From NCBI GenBank assembly GCA_016719105.1, contig JADKAQ010000014.1:124001-188000 (forward strand): a DNA stretch of 64,000 bases. The letters run 5' to 3'. Each line of letters starts with the position of its first letter. Within the stretch, counting starts at the first letter, position 1. Source of the stretch: Gemmatimonadota bacterium (GTDB lineage Bacteria > Gemmatimonadota > Gemmatimonadetes > Gemmatimonadales > Gemmatimonadaceae). A program made the position numbers and the translations under genes. The notes under the pieces were generated by a model. That model did not search any database and had not been told where the DNA came from. It was given only the letters and a program-made list of their open reading frames with translations. This document shows, piece after piece, positions 45,793 through 55,094 of this stretch.

Positions 45793-46245
45793 ATGTCGAG
45801 ACGAATCGCGAGCGTGGTCGCCTGCATGGCGCTCGTCACGGGGGCGCTCGCGTGTGGCCGGCAGGGCGTGGCGCCGATCGCGCCGGACGACGAATTCACG
45901 CTGCAGCAGGCCGCCGATTCGATTCCGCTGTCCTACCGACGGGACGTGCGGGTGGGCGACGTGTGGATGACGTTCAGCAGCGTCCCGACCGACTCGCGCT
46001 GTGCCAAGGGGGTGCAGTGTGTCTGGGCCGGCGATGCCGTCGCCGAGATCGCGGTGCATCCGGGGTGCTACAAGGACGGCTGCAAGGCGCCCTCGCAGCT
46101 GCTCTCGCTGCACACCAACCTCGAGCCCAAGAGCGGCACCGCGTGGGGGCATCGTATCACGCTCCTCGCGCTGCAGCCCCACCCCGTGTACGGCACCGTG
46201 ACCGATTCCTCACGCTACGTCGCCTGGATCCGCGTGAATCCGTAG
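45793..46245 (+). CDS. Small lipoprotein of unknown function with conserved Cys-Val-Trp-Ala-Gly motif
   Basis: A 150-residue lipoprotein: the lipobox GALACGRQ is near residue 21, and GGAGG lies five bases before ATG 45793. CAKGVQCVWAGDAVAEIAV contains the recurrent C...CVWAG pattern of small secreted proteins in Gemmatimonadota and Bacteroidota, followed by CYKDGCK with further cysteines. The mature domain is beta-rich. The function is unknown. Confidence 0.7.
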   Translation: MSRRIASVVACMALVTGALACGRQGVAPIAPDDEFTLQQAADSIPLSYRRDVRVGDVWMTFSSVPTDSRCAKGVQCVWAGDAVAEIAVHPGCYKDGCKAPSQLLSLHTNLEPKSGTAWGHRITLLALQPHPVYGTVTDSSRYVAWIRVNP

Positions 46246-46354
46246 GCTCCGGCGTGCGGCGGGGCCGCGACGCGTGATGGTGCGGGTCGGCGGTCAGCTG
46301 CAGCGGCCCGTGTGAGTGCCAGTTCCCATACACGCACCCCTGCACCGACGCGAA

Positions 46355-46424
46355 ACGGGCGGCCCCCAGACTTCTGGAGGCCGCCCGTTCAGCGGACGGG
46401 AGATGCGACGTCGCACCTCCCGTC
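46355..46424. terminator. Two strong hairpins between converging genes
   Basis: ACGGGCGGCC/GGCCGCCCGT (46355-46388) is followed by a 30-bp near-perfect palindrome (46395-46424: GACGGGAG, inner TGCGACGTCGCA, CTCCCGTC). They sit between a plus-strand lipoprotein gene (ending 46245) and the minus-strand SusD gene (ending 46439), and are well placed to end both transcripts. No U tract is evident. Confidence 0.6.
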
Positions 46425-46438
46425 TGCCGTCTCGCCGT

Positions 46439-47803
46439 TCAGTATCCGGAGTTCTGCACGATCCGCGGTGCGACGTCGATCTCGTTCTGCGGAATCGGGA
46501 AGAGGGTGCGGAAGGCCGGGATGTTCAGGAGCGTTACTGCCCGCTGGGTGCGGACGAGGTCCGGCCAGCGATCGCCCTCGAAGGCCAGTTCGCGACGGCG
46601 CTCGGCGCGCACGGCGTCGCGGACCTGCGTCGCCGTGGTGACTTCCACGCCTAACGTATGCGGCGCCACGCCCGCCCGTTCGCGGAGCAGGTTGTACGTT
46701 TCCACTGCACCGGCCAGGTCGCCCTGGTTGACCTGCGCCTCGGCCTTGTTGAGGAGCACTTCACCCAACCGGATGATGTGCAGGTCCTCGGCCCCTTCGG
46801 TCGAGCGCCACTTGGCGCCGAAGCGGCGGTTGCGGCTGTCGCGCTGGATGGACCACGCGAGCCGTTCGTCCCCGGACTCGAACGAAGCCGCCAGGGCGGC
46901 CGTCGGCGCGATCTCGTACCGGCCGCCTAACGCCTTGGACAGGTAGTAGTACCCCGTCAGGTTGTACTCCGTGGCCGTGAACGACGTGCGCCAGATGTCC
47001 TCGGGCGTGTCGTTCCCCGACGCGGCGAAGAGCGACGAGAACGTCGGCGCCAGCTCGACCCCTTCGTCGAGCACCCGGTTGGCGGCCGTGATCACCGACG
47101 CATTGCTCCCCTGGTACAGGAGGACGCGTGTCTTGAGCGCCTCGGCCGCCAGCCACGACCCTTCGCGCGTGCGATAGTCGGTGCTGATGAGCTGCTGCGC
47201 CTGGTTGATGTCCGTCAGGATCTGCGTATACACCTGCGCGACCGTTGCGCGCTCGGTTCCGGTCAGCTCGTCGAGCGAGGAGGGCGGCGCCAGACGAATC
47301 GGGACCGGTCCCCAGAGCTTTACGAGGTTGTGGTAGTGCAGCGCGCGCAGGAGGTGCGCCTGCCCCACGATGTCCTTCCGCTCGTCTTCGCTGAGCGTCG
47401 TGACGTTGGGCACCTTGGCGATGAGCGTGTTGGTGCGCCCGATGCCGGCGTAGATCGCATCCCACATCCCTTCCAGCGTGCTGTTGTCGGCCGACGTGAC
47501 ATGCTGGTCGATGTCGGCATACGTGGTGAACGTCCCCACGTGCGCGACGTCGTCCGAGGCCAGGTCGGAGAGGAAGAGGAAGTCCCCACCGTAGTAGCTG
47601 CCGCTCTGCAGGGCATCGTAGGCGCCGGCCAGCGCCGCGCGCGCGCTGGCGGCGTCGATGATGGCCTGCGACTCCTCGACTTCGGTGGTCGGCTCGACCG
47701 TGAGGGTCTTGTCGCAACCGACGGCCGCCCCCGCGAGGAGCGCGACCATCAGCGGGCGCATGACGTGGCGTCGCATGATTCGCATGGTGTTGGGTGTCTG
47801 CAT
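46439..47803 (-). CDS. SusD/RagB-family outer-membrane lipoprotein
   Basis: A 454-residue nutrient-binding lipoprotein. The lipobox is GAAVGCDK near residue 27. AHLLRALHYHNLVKLWGPVP is the conserved RAxxYFxLxxxFGxVP segment of SusD proteins, and LHIIRLGEVLLNKAEAQVN and RRRELAFEGDRWPDLVR are the C-terminal signatures (LAEALLxxAEA; RRRELAFEGxRW.D). It would cap a SusC-type pore and bind a glycan or peptide. It follows the SusC gene by 11 bases. ATG 47803 has GAGGA eight bases upstream. Confidence 0.93.
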   Translation of the reverse strand: MQTPNTMRIMRRHVMRPLMVALLAGAAVGCDKTLTVEPTTEVEESQAIIDAASARAALAGAYDALQSGSYYGGDFLFLSDLASDDVAHVGTFTTYADIDQHVTSADNSTLEGMWDAIYAGIGRTNTLIAKVPNVTTLSEDERKDIVGQAHLLRALHYHNLVKLWGPVPIRLAPPSSLDELTGTERATVAQVYTQILTDINQAQQLISTDYRTREGSWLAAEALKTRVLLYQGSNASVITAANRVLDEGVELAPTFSSLFAASGNDTPEDIWRTSFTATEYNLTGYYYLSKALGGRYEIAPTAALAASFESGDERLAWSIQRDSRNRRFGAKWRSTEGAEDLHIIRLGEVLLNKAEAQVNQGDLAGAVETYNLLRERAGVAPHTLGVEVTTATQVRDAVRAERRRELAFEGDRWPDLVRTQRAVTLLNIPAFRTLFPIPQNEIDVAPRIVQNSGY

Positions 47804-47814
47804 GGTCATGGTCC

Positions 47815-50800
47815 TCACCATGCCCCGCGCACGCCGAACGAGAACGTCCGGGCGAGCGGATAGGCGTAGAAGTCGGTCCCGAGCGAGATGGTCGCGCTGG
47901 AGCCGTTGCTGTTCACGTCCGGGTTGTAGCCGGTGTAGTCGGTCCACGTCACGAGGTTGCGCCCCGAGACGAAGAAGCGCGCCTCATCCAGGTTGAACGT
48001 GCGAGCCCACGAGCGCGGCAGGCGATAGCCCAGCGTCAGTTCCTGCAGGCGGACGTACGACCCGTCCTCGACGAAGCGGCTCGACACATCGCGCGCGCCG
48101 GAGGTGCCGTCGTAGCTCAGGCGCGGCTGCTCGGCGATGTCACCGGGCTTCTTCCAGCGCTTCTCGTACGAATCGCGGAGCTTGTTGTCGAAGTAGTAGC
48201 CGCCATCATCGGCGAAGATGCGGATGGCGTTGAAGACCTTGTTCCCCTGCGTGAACTGCACGAAGCTGCGGAAGTCGAAGCCCTTCCACGAGATCGTGTT
48301 GGTGAAGCCGCCGAAGTAATCGGGGTGCGGGCTGCCGACGATCACACGATCGTCAGCCGTGATGTCGCCATCGCCGTTGACGTCGTCGTAGATCGCGTCG
48401 CCGGTCTGCGGATCGACGCCCTTGAAGCGCAGCGTGTGGAAGGCGCCCAGCGGCTGGCCGACTTCCACGCGGTTGAGGCTGCGGATGCCGGCGTTGAACG
48501 GCTCGTTGCGATACAGCGCCGTCACCTCGTTCTTGAGGAACGAGATGTTGAAGTCGCTCGACCAGCTCAGGCCACCCACCTTGGATTCACGAATCGGCTC
48601 GGTCGACAGCTGGAACTCCCAGCCGCGGTTCTCGATGTTGCCGATGTTGTCGTACACGCTCGTGAAGCCGCTCGTCGAGGTGATCGGGCGGGACACGAGC
48701 AGGTCGTCGGTCTTCTTCTTGAAGTAGTCAGCCACGATTCCCACGCGCCCCGACAGCATCGAGAAGTCGACGCCGACGTCGAACTCGCGCGTCGTCTCCC
48801 ACTTGAGGTCAGGGTTGGCCAACGACGACGGTGCGATGCCCGGAACGTCCGAGTAGTTCGCGCGACCGAAACGGGCCAGCGGGGCGTAGTCGTCCGCGAT
48901 CCCCTGGTTGCCCGTCTCGCCGTAGCTGAGCCGCAGCTTGAGGTCGCCCACCTTCTTGATCGCCGACAGCCACGCCTCGTCCGACAACGCCCAGCCGATG
49001 GAGCCGGAGGAGAAGAGGCCGTAGCGGTTGTTCTCGCCAAAGCGCGACGAACCGTCCATGCGCACGCTGGCGCTGGCAAAGTAGCGGTCCTTGAGCGACC
49101 AGGTGCCCCGCGAGAAGAACGATGCGAGGTTGTTGTCGGTGCGCCCGCCGTCGTACGACGTCACCTTGCCGGCGTTGCCCGGGTAACGGAACTGCGTGCT
49201 CCCGAACCCTTCGCCCTGCAGGAAGTCGTTCTCGCGCGAGTTGTACTCCACGCCCGATCCCCCAACGAGGGAGAGCTGTCCAAAGCGCTGCCCCGGCGCG
49301 TCCCACTGCAGGTACGTCTCGGCCACATAGCGGCTGACCGTCGTGTTCCCCTGCTGCGCCACACCGCGCGCGCTGGCCGCGTACGTGCCGATGATCAGCG
49401 GCGAGTTCCAGCGCAGGTCGCGCAGGTTGAGCATGTCGACGCCCACGCGCCCGTTGAGGCGCAGGCGATCGCTGAAGGCATACGACAGCTCCGAGTTGCC
49501 CATCGCGCGCAGCGTCCGCGACTCGGCGTTGTCGAGCACCCCGAGTGCGACCGGGTTGGTGTACTCCAGCCCGTCGTCGGTCGAGGTGAAGGTCCCGTCC
49601 GAGTTGCGCACGCGCACGTTGGGCTGGTTGGCGAGCGCGTTGGTGGCGACGCCGTCGATGGTGTTGTCGTTCTCGTTGCGGAAGTTCCCCTCGCGCCCGA
49701 GCCCGATCGACGTGCGCACGCTGAGCTTGGACGACGGCGAGAAGTCGAGGTTGGCGCGCACATTCGCGCGACGGTACTGCGACCCCACCAGGATCCCCTT
49801 CTGGTTGAAGAAGGAGCCGGACACGAAGTACGAGATGCGGTCGCTGCCTCCCGTCATGCCGAGCGACAGGTCGTACACCGGCGCGGTCTGCAGCACCGAT
49901 TCCTGCCAGTCGGTGTTGATCGTATCGTCGACGCCCGGAGCAAACGGAAGCTCGTCGTCGGCGTAGCCGTCGTTCTTGGCCGCCTCGTTGAAGTAGGCCA
50001 CATACTCCTTGGCATTGAGCATGTTGACCTTCTTGGACAGGTCCTGCGTCCCGTAGTAGCCGTTCCACGTGATCTTGGGACGCCCGGCCTGCCCGCGCTT
50101 GGTGGTGATGAGCACGACGCCGTTGGAGCCGCGCGAGCCGTAGATGGCCGACGCCGAGGCGTCCTTGAGGACGTCGATCGAGGCGATTTCGTCGGGGCTG
50201 ATCCCGCTCACCGCACTCACGTCCTGTCCACCCATCCCCAGCTGCGAATAGCTGTCGCGCAGCATCGGGATGCCGTCGATGACGTACAGCGGCTGGTTCC
50301 CCGCCGACAGCGACGACGAGCCACGCACGCGGACGGAGATACCGTTGCCCGGGTTGCCCGCGTTCTGGATGACCTGCAGCCCGGCCGCCTTCCCCTGCAG
50401 CGCCGCCTCGACGCTGGCGACGGGGACGTTGACCAGGTCTTCGCTCCGCACGGTCGTCACCGCGTTGGTGACCTCACGGCGATTGGCGGTGCCGTACCCG
50501 ACGACGACCACCTGCGAGAGGTTGAGCGCCGCAGCGCGCAACGTGAAATCGGCCACCGACGTGTCCAGCGCCGCCACCGTCACGCTGCGCTGTGCCGGGC
50601 CAAAGCCCAGGCGCGTCGCGCGCACGGAGTACGTCCCCACCGGGACGTTGCGAATCACGTAGGTGCCGCCGGACGAGGTCAACGCACCGAGCGTCGTCCC
50701 CGCGAGGACCACCTGCACGCCATCGACGGGACGGCGAGAGGCCGAGTCGACCACGGTCCCCCGAATCGCCCCCGTCGCCTGCGCCTGCGCGCGCGACGGC

Positions 50801-50862
50801 GTGAGTGAGGTGAGGAGACAGCCGGCAGCGACAAGCAAAGCTGACCAGAGACGTCGTTTCAT
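47815..50862 (-). CDS. SusC/RagA-family TonB-linked outer-membrane protein
   Basis: A 1015-residue TonB-dependent importer. After a signal peptide (ALLVAAGCLLTSLTPSRAQA) come a carboxypeptidase-regulatory-like domain (IRGTVVDSASRRPVDGVQV), the plug with VVVVGYGTANRREVTNAVTT, PLYVIDGIPMLRD and KDASASAIYGSRGSNGVVLI, and a long barrel. This is the SusC signature. With the SusD lipoprotein it forms a two-gene uptake unit that imports oligomeric nutrients in an energy-coupled way. ATG 50862 has GAGG eight bases upstream. No glycoside hydrolase follows, so the substrate may be a peptide; the S51 peptidases upstream are suggestive only. Confidence 0.95.
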   Translation of the reverse strand: MKRRLWSALLVAAGCLLTSLTPSRAQAQATGAIRGTVVDSASRRPVDGVQVVLAGTTLGALTSSGGTYVIRNVPVGTYSVRATRLGFGPAQRSVTVAALDTSVADFTLRAAALNLSQVVVVGYGTANRREVTNAVTTVRSEDLVNVPVASVEAALQGKAAGLQVIQNAGNPGNGISVRVRGSSSLSAGNQPLYVIDGIPMLRDSYSQLGMGGQDVSAVSGISPDEIASIDVLKDASASAIYGSRGSNGVVLITTKRGQAGRPKITWNGYYGTQDLSKKVNMLNAKEYVAYFNEAAKNDGYADDELPFAPGVDDTINTDWQESVLQTAPVYDLSLGMTGGSDRISYFVSGSFFNQKGILVGSQYRRANVRANLDFSPSSKLSVRTSIGLGREGNFRNENDNTIDGVATNALANQPNVRVRNSDGTFTSTDDGLEYTNPVALGVLDNAESRTLRAMGNSELSYAFSDRLRLNGRVGVDMLNLRDLRWNSPLIIGTYAASARGVAQQGNTTVSRYVAETYLQWDAPGQRFGQLSLVGGSGVEYNSRENDFLQGEGFGSTQFRYPGNAGKVTSYDGGRTDNNLASFFSRGTWSLKDRYFASASVRMDGSSRFGENNRYGLFSSGSIGWALSDEAWLSAIKKVGDLKLRLSYGETGNQGIADDYAPLARFGRANYSDVPGIAPSSLANPDLKWETTREFDVGVDFSMLSGRVGIVADYFKKKTDDLLVSRPITSTSGFTSVYDNIGNIENRGWEFQLSTEPIRESKVGGLSWSSDFNISFLKNEVTALYRNEPFNAGIRSLNRVEVGQPLGAFHTLRFKGVDPQTGDAIYDDVNGDGDITADDRVIVGSPHPDYFGGFTNTISWKGFDFRSFVQFTQGNKVFNAIRIFADDGGYYFDNKLRDSYEKRWKKPGDIAEQPRLSYDGTSGARDVSSRFVEDGSYVRLQELTLGYRLPRSWARTFNLDEARFFVSGRNLVTWTDYTGYNPDVNSNGSSATISLGTDFYAYPLARTFSFGVRGAW

Positions 50863-51285
50863 TCGAGATCCTCCACATTGAGTCCGCGCGTCGGCCATGG
50901 ACGAGCTTCCATGGTCCGGGGAGCGCGGGAGTCCACGCCACAACAACCCTCGAGGTGCGACGGGCCGGTCGTCGGCCCGCGGGAAGCACACACGCCTATG
51001 GCCCGGGCGATTTTCACGTCCGCTGGGCGCGCGCACATGATTAGGACGTATCAAGTACGCCGCAATAGGCGGACAACCCGAATGCGGCATCTATACGCAG
51101 GGAACGACGCCCCCGGCGAGCCCCGCGGAGGGCGAGTTCCCATATCGAACGCGCCGAACACCACCGCCCGCGCTCGCTTCGTCCCGCTGCGGGGACGGCC
51201 CGGCATCCGGCGAGCGACAGGCCGGTTCAGGCTGGTTCAGGCTGGCTCCGGGCCCGCGACAGCCAGACGACAGCCTGGCGACGAG
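50863..51285. other. 423-base gap upstream of the SusC gene
   Basis: There is no supported gene. The SusC promoter must lie here: on the minus strand TTGCGG, 16 bases, TAATCA is a weak sigma-70-like match at about 51044-51071. CCATGG repeats in inverted orientation eight bases apart (50897-50916). Near the right end GGTTCAGGCT is repeated in tandem (about 51227-51246), which could serve the end of the S51 gene. Confidence 0.35.
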
Positions 51286-52263
51286 TTAGCGCGCGCCAGC
51301 CAGCGTCGCTTCCCCGGTGGCCGGGTTGAATCGGCTCCCGGCAGGCAGCACGTGCATGCGCACGCCGCTCGCCCCCAATGCCCCCCCCGGAGGGGTGATC
51401 GCACTCCCGCGCGCATCGTAGACAACCGCCACGCTCTCCCCCAGCACCCGCCAGGCGCCACCGGGCTCGACCACGATCGCCGTCGACTCGTCGATCCCCA
51501 CGCCGAGGTGCGGCGGGCGCTCCAGCACGAGACTGATCAGCCGATTGTTGCGGCGGCGACGCAGGAAGTGCTGGTCGACCACCGCGTTGTCGATCAATCC
51601 GAAACCGTCGGCCGTGACGATGTTGTCGCGCGCGATCGTCCCCAGGCTGACCGTCGAATCGGGGCGCACCCCACCCCGGCGCCGCTCATCGCCGGTGATC
51701 ATCACCGCCGACATGACCGCGGCCCCCGCCGAGGTCCCCCCGACGACCGCCCCCGCCCGATAGCGCTCGGCGATCGCGGCCGCGGTCCGGGACCCGGCGA
51801 GCGCCGCGGTGAGGCGCGACTGGTCGCCTCCGCCAAACCAGATCCCCGTCGCCTCCTGCACCTGCTGCACCACGGACTCGGCGTCGGCGCCGCTGCGATC
51901 CACCCACACGTTGACGGCCTGGGCGCCTAACGAGCGCAGCTGCTGTGCCTTCTCCTCGCCGCTCGTGCGCCCGCTGGCGCTGGCCATGGCGAAGACGACG
52001 ATACGAGCCTTCCCCGCCCCGCCAGCCAGCGTGACGAATTCACGCACCAGCGCGGCCGGCTGCGGCCCCCCGCCGACGATGAAGAGCGTCCCCTGCACCG
52101 TCGACGCCGGCGGCGCCGTCTGTGCGCGCACGGCCGACGGAGCCGTGACCGTCGCGGCCAGCGCGAAAACGCACAGTCCGGCGCCGATGATTCCCCTCGC
52201 CCCGTGGCGAAGCGCTGCCTCCGCGCGGCTTGCCGCCGCCCCCATGCCGTGCACCATGCTCAC
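51286..52263 (-). CDS. Cyanophycinase-like S51 serine peptidase, exported
   Basis: A 325-residue peptidase of family S51. VGGTSAGAAVMSAVMI is the nucleophile elbow (Ser in GTSAGA), GTLFIVGGGPQPAA the N-terminal glycine loop, and GIWFGGGDQSRL the second conserved segment. In cyanophycinases these cleave the Asp-Arg polymer cyanophycin. A hydrophobic leader (GLCVFALAATVTAPSAVRAQ) directs export, which suggests use on an external polymer or peptides. It overlaps the preceding S51 gene as ATGA (52260-52263). Confidence 0.9.
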   Translation of the reverse strand: MSMVHGMGAAASRAEAALRHGARGIIGAGLCVFALAATVTAPSAVRAQTAPPASTVQGTLFIVGGGPQPAALVREFVTLAGGAGKARIVVFAMASASGRTSGEEKAQQLRSLGAQAVNVWVDRSGADAESVVQQVQEATGIWFGGGDQSRLTAALAGSRTAAAIAERYRAGAVVGGTSAGAAVMSAVMITGDERRRGGVRPDSTVSLGTIARDNIVTADGFGLIDNAVVDQHFLRRRRNNRLISLVLERPPHLGVGIDESTAIVVEPGGAWRVLGESVAVVYDARGSAITPPGGALGASGVRMHVLPAGSRFNPATGEATLAGAR

Positions 52264-53075
52264 GCGATCCGTTCAGGCTCCATGACCTTCTCCACCACCT
52301 TGCCGTCGACGACGCTCACGTAGTAGCACTTGGCCGCCGCCCGCGTGTTCACGACGCGCTTGACCTCGTTGTCCTCGAAATAGATCCCGGCGTCGTTATC
52401 GCAGGCGTAACCCGGCTTCATCTCGCCGGAGCCGATGAGCTTCTGGTACAGCGGACGCCGCCCCGGCTCCGCATCGTAGTGCGGCGAGTGGCTCCCCTTC
52501 AGGAAGCCCAGGCACTTCACGATCGTGAGCTCCTTCGGGCGCGAGTCCGTCGTCCCCTCCTCGAACCAGCATAACGAGCCGGCGCTCGCCCCGCCCAGGA
52601 CGATCCCGCGGTCCCACGCTTCCTTGAGCACCAGGTCGATCCCCTGCGCCTTCCAGATCGCCTGCTGGTTGAGCGTGTTGCCGCCCGAGCAGACGATGGC
52701 GTCCATCGAGAGGAAGACCTCCTCCCAGCTCTTGTTCTGTCGCGTGCTGGCGATGAACGAGTTCTGCACGTGCGGTTCGACGTTGAGCGGGGCGCAGTTC
52801 TGGAAGAAGGTCAGCGTCCCCTGCTGGGAGTCGGCGGACGCCGTCGGGAGATAGCAGACGCGCGGGCGCGGCTTCCCGGTGAGCTGCGCCATATAGCGGA
52901 TGAACGCCGTCCCGAAGCCGCCGCCGGCGATGAGGATCTTGCGCGTGGCAGCTGGCGGTCGAGGCGTCAGCAGCGAGCTCGCCAGCGTGGCGTTGACGCC
53001 GCCCAGCCCCAGACGGCTGGCTCCAGCGCCCAGCGTCCCCAGCGCCGACGATACGACGAAGTCCCGTCTCTTCAT
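52260..53075 (-). CDS. Peptidase E-like S51 peptidase with Tat signal
   Basis: A 271-residue S51 protein. KRRDFVVSSALGTLGAGASR is a Tat-type leader (RRDF). LIAGGGFGTAFIRYMAQL is the first glycine-rich loop, CSGGNTLNQQAIWKAQGID the conserved middle segment, and LGGASAGSLCWF carries the nucleophile Ser. Peptidase E hydrolyses Asp-X dipeptides. Its overlapped partner downstream is the cyanophycinase-like gene; together they could degrade Asp-rich polymers in steps, which is inference. Confidence 0.88.
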   Translation of the reverse strand: MKRRDFVVSSALGTLGAGASRLGLGGVNATLASSLLTPRPPAATRKILIAGGGFGTAFIRYMAQLTGKPRPRVCYLPTASADSQQGTLTFFQNCAPLNVEPHVQNSFIASTRQNKSWEEVFLSMDAIVCSGGNTLNQQAIWKAQGIDLVLKEAWDRGIVLGGASAGSLCWFEEGTTDSRPKELTIVKCLGFLKGSHSPHYDAEPGRRPLYQKLIGSGEMKPGYACDNDAGIYFEDNEVKRVVNTRAAAKCYYVSVVDGKVVEKVMEPERIA

Positions 53076-53199
53076 GGTCCCCTCTCGGTGAGCGAAGCCC
53101 GCAGATCTAGTCCAACGCGCCGAACATGCGCCCCGTTGCGCGGCGGATCAACGGGCGGGCGCACCCCCAGGCCTCGGTCACCCGGTGCCAGACAAGACA

Positions 53200-55086
53200 T
53201 CAGGGCAGTGTCACCGCGCGCATCGGGACTTCGCCCATCCCGCCCGCCGTGAAGATCGCCAGCTGCAGCCGGCCGGCCGCCAGGGCACGCCGGTCGATCC
53301 CCGTCAGCGGGAAGACGCCCGAGGCCGTCCGCATCCCGGGGCCAGCGAGACGATGGATCACGGGCGAACCGATCGCCCCGCCAGCCGGGCGGCGCAGGAC
53401 CACCGCCTGGAGCGCATCGGAGCTCCCGCCGCTCACCACCACGTCGTAGCGCAGCAGGTTGGTGAGCGGATCGAACACAAACCGTACGGTGCCAGTGACC
53501 GCGCCATGGGTCACCGCCTGACGAAAGGCGATCGCGCCCGGCGCGCGAGCGCCGCGCAGCCGTGGCGTCGTGGACGGCGCGGCACGCCGTGGGCCCATCC
53601 GCTCCAGCGCGTACGCCAGCCCCACGAGTCGCACGTCGGCCCCGGGGCGCCCCATGAACTCGATCCCCACCGGGAGGCCATCGTCGGTGAAGCCGGCGGG
53701 GGCGCTGAGCGCCGGGAAGCCGGTGTGCGCGCTCAGCCCGCACGTCGACCCGGGCTGTGGTTCGCCCACAAGCACCGGACGGCGGCGGCTCGTCGGGTAG
53801 GCAATCGCGTCGACCCGCAGCGAGTCCATCGCCGCCAGCATGCGCGAGCGCAGCAGCTGCTGCCGCGCCAGCGCGGTGCGATAGCGCTCGCTGTCTCGCA
53901 CGCCGGTCGTGTCCATCGCGGTGATGCGCCCCATCATCGACGTGTGAAAGAGGCCGCGGTCAAGGATCAGGCGCGCCGTCAGCTGCGGTGCCCCGGGAAT
54001 CGCCTTGAGGTAGTCCTGCAGGTCGTGGTTGGTCTCGAAGTTGATGACGCTGGTGTTGGCCATCAGCGAGTCGAAGTCCGCCACCCGCAGCTCCACCACG
54101 TCGGCCCCCGCCGCCTGCATCGCCGTCGTCACCGCGCGCACCGTGTCGCGGATGTCGGGGTCGATGTCGCCCGTCATGTAGTTGGTCAGCACGGCCACAC
54201 GCGTCCCGCGCATCGGAAAGGCGGCGAGCGAATCGCTGAAGGCCGACGGGGAGCGTCCCTTGGCGATCGCCGTCGTCGTATCGGCCGGATCGAAGCCGAC
54301 GGTGACGTCGAGCGCGATGGCCAGGTCGCGCACCGAGCGGGCGAGCGGCCCCGGAACGTCCTGCGTGTGCGAGAGCGGGACGATCCCGTCGCGGCTCGCC
54401 ATCCCCTGCGTGGGACGCAACCCGACGAGGTTGTTGAAGGCGGAGGGGATGCGGATGGAGCCGCAGGTATCCGACCCCCACCCCACGGCGGCAAACGACG
54501 CCGCAATCGCCGCCCCCGTCCCCCCGCTCGAGCCACCGGGGCAGCGCATCGGGTCGTACGGATTGCGCGTCTGGCCGCCTAACGAACTCACCGAGGTGAT
54601 CCCCGCCGCCAGCTCGTGCATGTTGGTCTTGCCGAGGATCACCGCCCCCGCCGCGCGCAGCCGGGCGACGACGAAGCCGTCGTCCGGCGGCTGCACACCG
54701 GCCAGTGCCAGCGATCCCGCCGCCGTCGGGAGGTCGAAGGTGTCGAAGTTGTCCTTGAGCAGGATCGGGATGCCGTGCAGCGCCCCGCGCACCTTTCCCG
54801 CCCTGCGCTCGGCATCGAGCGCTGCGGCGTCGCGCCGGGCGTTGGGATTGAGGCGAATGATCGCGTTGAGTGCCGGGCCGCGCTGGTCGTACGCCGCGAT
54901 GCGGGCGCGATACGCATCCACCAGCTGCACCGCGCTCCATCGCCCGCGCTGCAGCCCGTCCTGCAGTTCGCTGATGGACGCCTCGTACACCACGTCACGC
55001 ATCGAGGCCCCCTGGGCCGCAACCGCTGGGGCAACGAGGAGCGACGCGAAGGCCGCGGCGACCGGGAATCGAAGGAGAGCGCGCAT
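53200..55086 (-). CDS. Exported amidase-signature hydrolase with C-terminal CHRD-like domain
   Basis: A 628-residue enzyme with a signal peptide (FPVAAAFASLLVAPAVAAQ). The Ser-cisSer-Lys triad is present: Lys in GIPILLKDNFD, then RCPGGSSGGTGAAIA and SDTCGSIRIPS with the nucleophile Ser. After about residue 500 comes a second domain (GTVRFVFDPLTNLLRYDVVV; LAAGRLQLAIFTAGGMGEVP) resembling the CHRD beta domain, a fusion I know from some secreted amidases. The substrate is unknown. Its start lies 8 bases after the CaiB gene, so it may be read through from the CoA cluster. Confidence 0.9.
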   Translation of the reverse strand: MRALLRFPVAAAFASLLVAPAVAAQGASMRDVVYEASISELQDGLQRGRWSAVQLVDAYRARIAAYDQRGPALNAIIRLNPNARRDAAALDAERRAGKVRGALHGIPILLKDNFDTFDLPTAAGSLALAGVQPPDDGFVVARLRAAGAVILGKTNMHELAAGITSVSSLGGQTRNPYDPMRCPGGSSGGTGAAIAASFAAVGWGSDTCGSIRIPSAFNNLVGLRPTQGMASRDGIVPLSHTQDVPGPLARSVRDLAIALDVTVGFDPADTTTAIAKGRSPSAFSDSLAAFPMRGTRVAVLTNYMTGDIDPDIRDTVRAVTTAMQAAGADVVELRVADFDSLMANTSVINFETNHDLQDYLKAIPGAPQLTARLILDRGLFHTSMMGRITAMDTTGVRDSERYRTALARQQLLRSRMLAAMDSLRVDAIAYPTSRRRPVLVGEPQPGSTCGLSAHTGFPALSAPAGFTDDGLPVGIEFMGRPGADVRLVGLAYALERMGPRRAAPSTTPRLRGARAPGAIAFRQAVTHGAVTGTVRFVFDPLTNLLRYDVVVSGGSSDALQAVVLRRPAGGAIGSPVIHRLAGPGMRTASGVFPLTGIDRRALAAGRLQLAIFTAGGMGEVPMRAVTLP

Positions 55087-55094
55087 GCTGAGGC

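Noticed and set aside
47794..50808. 1004-codon plus-strand frame opposite SusC
   Set aside because: Its composition (Arg, His, Val and Ala rich) and lack of motifs mark it as the antisense shadow of the SusC gene.
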